Shown here piece after piece: positions 61,542 through 64,000 of a stretch of 64,000 bases of DNA; position 1 is the stretch's first letter; the number at the start of each line of letters is the position of its first letter. The notes under the pieces were generated by a model that did not search any database, was not told the origin of the DNA, and saw only the letters and a program-made list of their open reading frames with translations. Source of the DNA: Halobacillus litoralis. GTDB taxonomy: Bacteria > Bacillota > Bacilli > Bacillales > Halobacillaceae. Location of the stretch: NCBI RefSeq assembly GCF_009856415.1, contig NZ_WMEZ01000007.1:118692-182691 (forward strand), read 5' to 3'. A program made the translations under genes and the position numbers.

Positions 61542-61979
61542 GTGTCAGACCATCGACTCCAAGATGCCATTGATACACTGAAAGGCTCTGGTGTACGAAT
61601 TACTCCACAGCGTCATGCGGTGCTTGAATACCTGCTGAATTCTATGACTCACCCAACAGCTGATGAAATTTATAAAGCTTTAGAAAGTAAATTTCCGAAT
61701 ATGAGTGTAGCCACGGTTTATAACAACCTCCGTGTATTCAGAGAAATTGGACTCGTACGGGAGCTTACTTACGGTGATTCTTCAAGCCGCTTTGATTGTA
61801 ATACAAGCGATCACTATCATGCGATTTGCGAATCATGCGGAAAAATCGTTGACTTCCACTACCCAAGTTTGAACGAAGTGGAATCATTAGCTGAACAGGT
61901 GACTGGATTTAATGTAAGTCATCATCGCATGGAAGTCTATGGAACGTGCCCAGAATGCCAATCGAATAACGCTCACTAA
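61542..61979 (+). CDS. perR: Peroxide stress repressor PerR
   Basis: A 145-residue Fur-family metalloregulator. Winged-helix part [17 protein letters not shown] and [13 protein letters not shown]; the sensor site includes [12 protein letters not shown], and the structural zinc site uses CESCG with CPECQ. Iron-catalysed histidine oxidation by peroxide releases DNA. The GTG 61542 gives exactly the 145 residues of B. subtilis PerR and leaves GAGGTG 7 bases upstream; ATG 61536 would be too close to that site. A PerR box in its leader indicates autoregulation. Same place as in B. subtilis. Confidence 0.95.
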   Translation: MSDHRLQDAIDTLKGSGVRITPQRHAVLEYLLNSMTHPTADEIYKALESKFPNMSVATVYNNLRVFREIGLVRELTYGDSSSRFDCNTSDHYHAICESCGKIVDFHYPSLNEVESLAEQVTGFNVSHHRMEVYGTCPECQSNNAH

Positions 61980-62009
61980 AACTGGAAGCGCTAGGCTTTC
62001 AGTTTTTTA
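61979..62009 (+). terminator. Terminator after perR
   Basis: AAAACTGGAAGC pairs imperfectly with GGCTTTCAGTTTT, followed by a T run, starting at the stop codon. Confidence 0.75.
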
Positions 62010-62031
62010 TTTTTGAACCATAGCTGAACAT

Positions 62032-62067
62032 AAAAAACTCCGCTGCCCATGCAGCGGAGTTTTTTGC
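62032..62067. terminator. Bidirectional terminator between perR and ygzB
   Basis: AAAAAACTCCGCTGC and GCAGCGGAGTTTTTT form a perfect stem with loop CCAT, suited to both strands. Confidence 0.95.
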
Positions 62068-62089
62068 TTGAAGTCACTTGATTGTTCAT

Positions 62090-62464
62090 TTATTGCTGGC
62101 CTTGAGTTTCCTTCTGGTATCTCTTTTTATTGTATTTCTCATCAAAATCTTTTCCTTCTAAGGACTTGTCCATGGTAAGAGGCTGGTCACAATGCATGCA
62201 CGCATCCACACGCCCAAGCATCTTGGTCGGTTTTTCACAAGATGGACAAACAATCTGCACGGTCTTCGTGGAAAGCATGCCGATCCAGAAATATACGACT
62301 GTACTGAGACCGACAAAACCCACGCCGAGAATCATGAATGTAGCCATCGCCCACATCGTATCTTTGAATAACAACCCGATGTACATCACGCCGATGCCAA
62401 GGAAGATCAGCCAGAAAGCAAAGGAACGAATCTTGTTGATTTTGCTACTGTATTTTAACGCCAC
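62090..62464 (-). CDS. ygzB: YgzB-family membrane zinc-ribbon protein
   Basis: A 124-residue protein with two hydrophobic helices (about residues 14-31 and 38-62) followed by a soluble zinc ribbon, CPSC then CMHC, and a charged tail. This is B. subtilis YgzB, in the same convergent place after perR. GTG (62464) is the start, with AAGGAGGG 7-8 bases upstream. Function unknown. Confidence 0.88.
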   Translation of the reverse strand: MALKYSSKINKIRSFAFWLIFLGIGVMYIGLLFKDTMWAMATFMILGVGFVGLSTVVYFWIGMLSTKTVQIVCPSCEKPTKMLGRVDACMHCDQPLTMDKSLEGKDFDEKYNKKRYQKETQGQQ

Positions 62465-62597
62465 TCAGGGTCCCTCCTTACTATCTACCACGTAGTATAC
62501 CATATTTTCTTTAGGCAAATATAATAGGAAAAAAGGATTTTGCCTAAACATAGCGAATAAACACAAAGAAAGGGAAATTGAATGTGGGGGAAAGAAT

Positions 62598-63482
62598 ATG
62601 GAAGATCTATTACGCCCGATTTATCAAGAAAAAGCCAGTCAAAGTAATACGCTGGGCATTCTTATATTAGAAAAGAAGAAACCAATTAGCCCTGTAACGG
62701 ATAATTTTGATGTCATTCTATTCATTATTGTCCGGGATGCGGAGGAACTATGGTATGTAAAACATTATGAATTTGAAAATAAATCAGCCGCTATGCATAT
62801 AGTGGATGAAAAGCTTCTCCAACATTGGATCGATACAAGCTCTTATCGTCGAGCGGTAGAGTGGGTCATTAACGGCAACATCATCTTTGAGAGAAATGAG
62901 TATCTGACAATTTTGAAGGAACACTTGCGGGAGTTCCCTCAACAAACCCGCAATTTAAAGAAGGCGATTGAATTTGCGAAGTTGATTCGTAGTTATAGTG
63001 AATCCAAAGACTTGTATGATTCAGAGCAATACTTGGATTCGTACAGTCGGATGGTTAACTCTCTCCATTATCTAGCGCGGTTATCCATTATTGAAAAAGG
63101 GTTCCACCCAGAAGTAACGGTATGGAACCAGGTGAAACGGATAGAACCGGAAATCTATAAACTTTATCAGGAACTCATTGAAAGTGGTGAACCTACAGAT
63201 AAAAGAATACAATTAATGATCCTAGCTGTTGAACATTCCATAAGTAAAAGGTCAAGGGCGAGTGCTCAGCATTTGCTGCAGCTTATGAGTGAAAGAGAAG
63301 AGCCCTGGTCGTTTGGAGAACTGAAAGTGCATCCTGAAATTCAAGAATACATCTTGGACTTATCTTCAATGATCGAATATCTTGTGGACCATCATGTCAT
63401 TGAAGTTGTGCCTCAGGATACGAAAGGACCGCAAATATTCCATAGAAGATACAAGCCTGTCGATCAATATGTAGATCAGTAA
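62598..63482 (+). CDS. ygxA: YgxA-like nucleotidyltransferase-fold protein
   Basis: A 294-residue soluble protein in the place of B. subtilis ygxA, the last gene before an rRNA operon. The N-terminal part (LLRPIYQEKASQSNTLGIL, FDVILFIIV) looks like a degenerate nucleotidyltransferase domain, and the rest is helical (NLKKAIEFAKLIRSYSESKD). GGGGGAAAG precedes the ATG. Enzymatic activity is uncertain. A strong terminator insulates it from the rRNA promoters. Confidence 0.88.
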   Translation: MEDLLRPIYQEKASQSNTLGILILEKKKPISPVTDNFDVILFIIVRDAEELWYVKHYEFENKSAAMHIVDEKLLQHWIDTSSYRRAVEWVINGNIIFERNEYLTILKEHLREFPQQTRNLKKAIEFAKLIRSYSESKDLYDSEQYLDSYSRMVNSLHYLARLSIIEKGFHPEVTVWNQVKRIEPEIYKLYQELIESGEPTDKRIQLMILAVEHSISKRSRASAQHLLQLMSEREEPWSFGELKVHPEIQEYILDLSSMIEYLVDHHVIEVVPQDTKGPQIFHRRYKPVDQYVDQ

Positions 63483-63486
63483 AAAG

Positions 63487-63527
63487 CCCCCCTCTTCTGA
63501 ATAGGTAATAGAAGAGGGGGATTTTTA
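63487..63527 (+). terminator. Terminator after ygxA
   Basis: CCCCCCTCTTCT and AGAAGAGGGGG form a long stem followed by ATTTTT. Confidence 0.93.
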
Positions 63528-63903
63528 TTGTGAAAAAGTTATTGACGGAAGAATTCTCTCCATGCTATATTAATAAGCGTCGCATTAAGAGAGCGGCAAC
63601 GAGCTAAACTAAATCATGAAAAAAGTTGTTGACACGAAACGACAGACATGATAAATTATTACTTGTCGCATTAAGAGAGCGACAAGCCGTAAACGGCTCA
63701 CAGAAAAATAAATCGCAAAAAGTTGTTGACATTAGCAACTAGTCGTGATAAGATGATTAAGTCGCTGTTTTTAAGCGGCGGACGAAACATTTGATCTTTG
63801 AAAACTGAACGAACCAACCAGTACGTCAAAATATTTCTTCTTTATATAGAAGAGATTTGAAACAAAGCACATTCGGTGTGCAAATGAGCAAGTCAAACTT
63901 AAC
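63528..63903 (+). promoter_or_regulatory. rRNA operon promoter and leader region
   Basis: Three tandem sigma-A promoters: P1 TTGACG (63542-63547)-18-TATATT (63566-63571); P2 TTGACA (63629-63634)-17-TAAATT (63652-63657); P3 TTGACA (63726-63731)-17-TAAGAT (63749-63754). P1 and P2 are each followed by GTCGCATTAAGAGAGCG (63579-63595 and 63665-63681). A leader with CTTTGAAAACTGAAC and a hairpin near 63832-63855 leads to the 16S start. Confidence 0.85.
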
Positions 63904-64000
63904 TTTTATGGAGAGTTTGATCCTGGCTCAGGACGAACGCTGGCGGCGTGCCTAATACATGCAAGTCGAGCGCGGGAAGCGAGTGGATCCCTTCGGGGTG
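63904..64000 (+). rRNA. 16S ribosomal RNA, 5' end
   Basis: The first 97 or so bases of 16S rRNA, cut by the window edge. The universal GAGTTTGATCCTGGCTCAG is followed by GACGAACGCTGGCGGCGTGC and the V1 loop with GCGCGGGAAGCGAG, a Bacillaceae (Halobacillus-like) pattern. The exact mature 5' end is approximate. Confidence 0.97.

Overview
The window comes from a spore-forming, low-to-moderate GC member of the Bacillaceae, most likely a moderate halophile of the Halobacillus type. The evidence is spore proteins (sspK, a gamma-type SASP, a YjcZ-like microprotein), Bacillus-type regulators and RNA switches (PerR, GlcT, preQ1, T-box), acidic proteins, and the 16S start with its V1 region at the right edge. 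The order from yfhF to the rRNA operon (yfhF, recX, yfhH, sspK, yfhJ, yfhP, mutY, yfhS, sspE, ygaC, ygaD, ygaE, gsaB, bcp, perR, ygzB, ygxA, rrn) follows the Bacillus subtilis map closely, with several insertions. The genus is an inference.

Layout: 1-4386 is the end of a tryptophan operon (trpD end, C, F, B, A, then a pabA-like trpG). 4387-8670 holds a sodium:solute symporter, a chemoreceptor and tRNA-Ala. 8671-15827 is a branched-chain amide/acid ABC transporter operon with an embedded acyl-CoA-synthetase-like protein, preceded by CodY-like and cre-like sites. 15828-18490 has an OFA-family carrier, a PAP2 phosphatase and a PMP3 peptide. 18492-20524 is queC-queD-queE under a preQ1 riboswitch. 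20591-24131 has a repeat element and then argG-argH behind a T-box with a CGC specifier. 24159-27694 has a stress-type protein, a LysM M14 peptidase, a second repeat element and a DEAD-box helicase. 27736-31051 is yrrT-luxS-mccA-mccB for homocysteine to cysteine. 31112-35483 has a YteA-type protein, two Lin0512 paralogues and an Ssu/Tau-type ABC transporter. 35599-38976 has a DUF3298 protein, a DnaA-box cluster, a GNAT gene with a tRNA-like leader, and a sortase with its substrate. 38988-52595 is the yfh block, interrupted by glcT-ptsG-ptsH. 52637-63527 has a third repeat element and the yga block. 63540-64000 has tandem rRNA promoters and the 16S start.

Functional links: the genes favour nutrient scavenging and amino-acid economy (Trp, Arg, Cys). 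Many units carry readable controls: T-box(Arg), preQ1, a GlcT antiterminator, CcpA cre sites, a CodY-like box, a shared GGAATTATAA operator on two sulfur units, a WalR box on a wall hydrolase, and sigma-D and sigma-B-like promoters.

The most unusual signals are: (1) a roughly 200-nt leader of a GNAT gene carrying a tRNA-like fold and competing hairpins, one covering the ribosome-binding site; (2) five DnaA-type boxes in 160 bp; (3) three copies of a 430-530 bp MITE-like element with inverted termini and GC-rich arms; and (4) a possible small RNA between ygaE and gsaB. All calls come from reading the sequence only; no database search was run.
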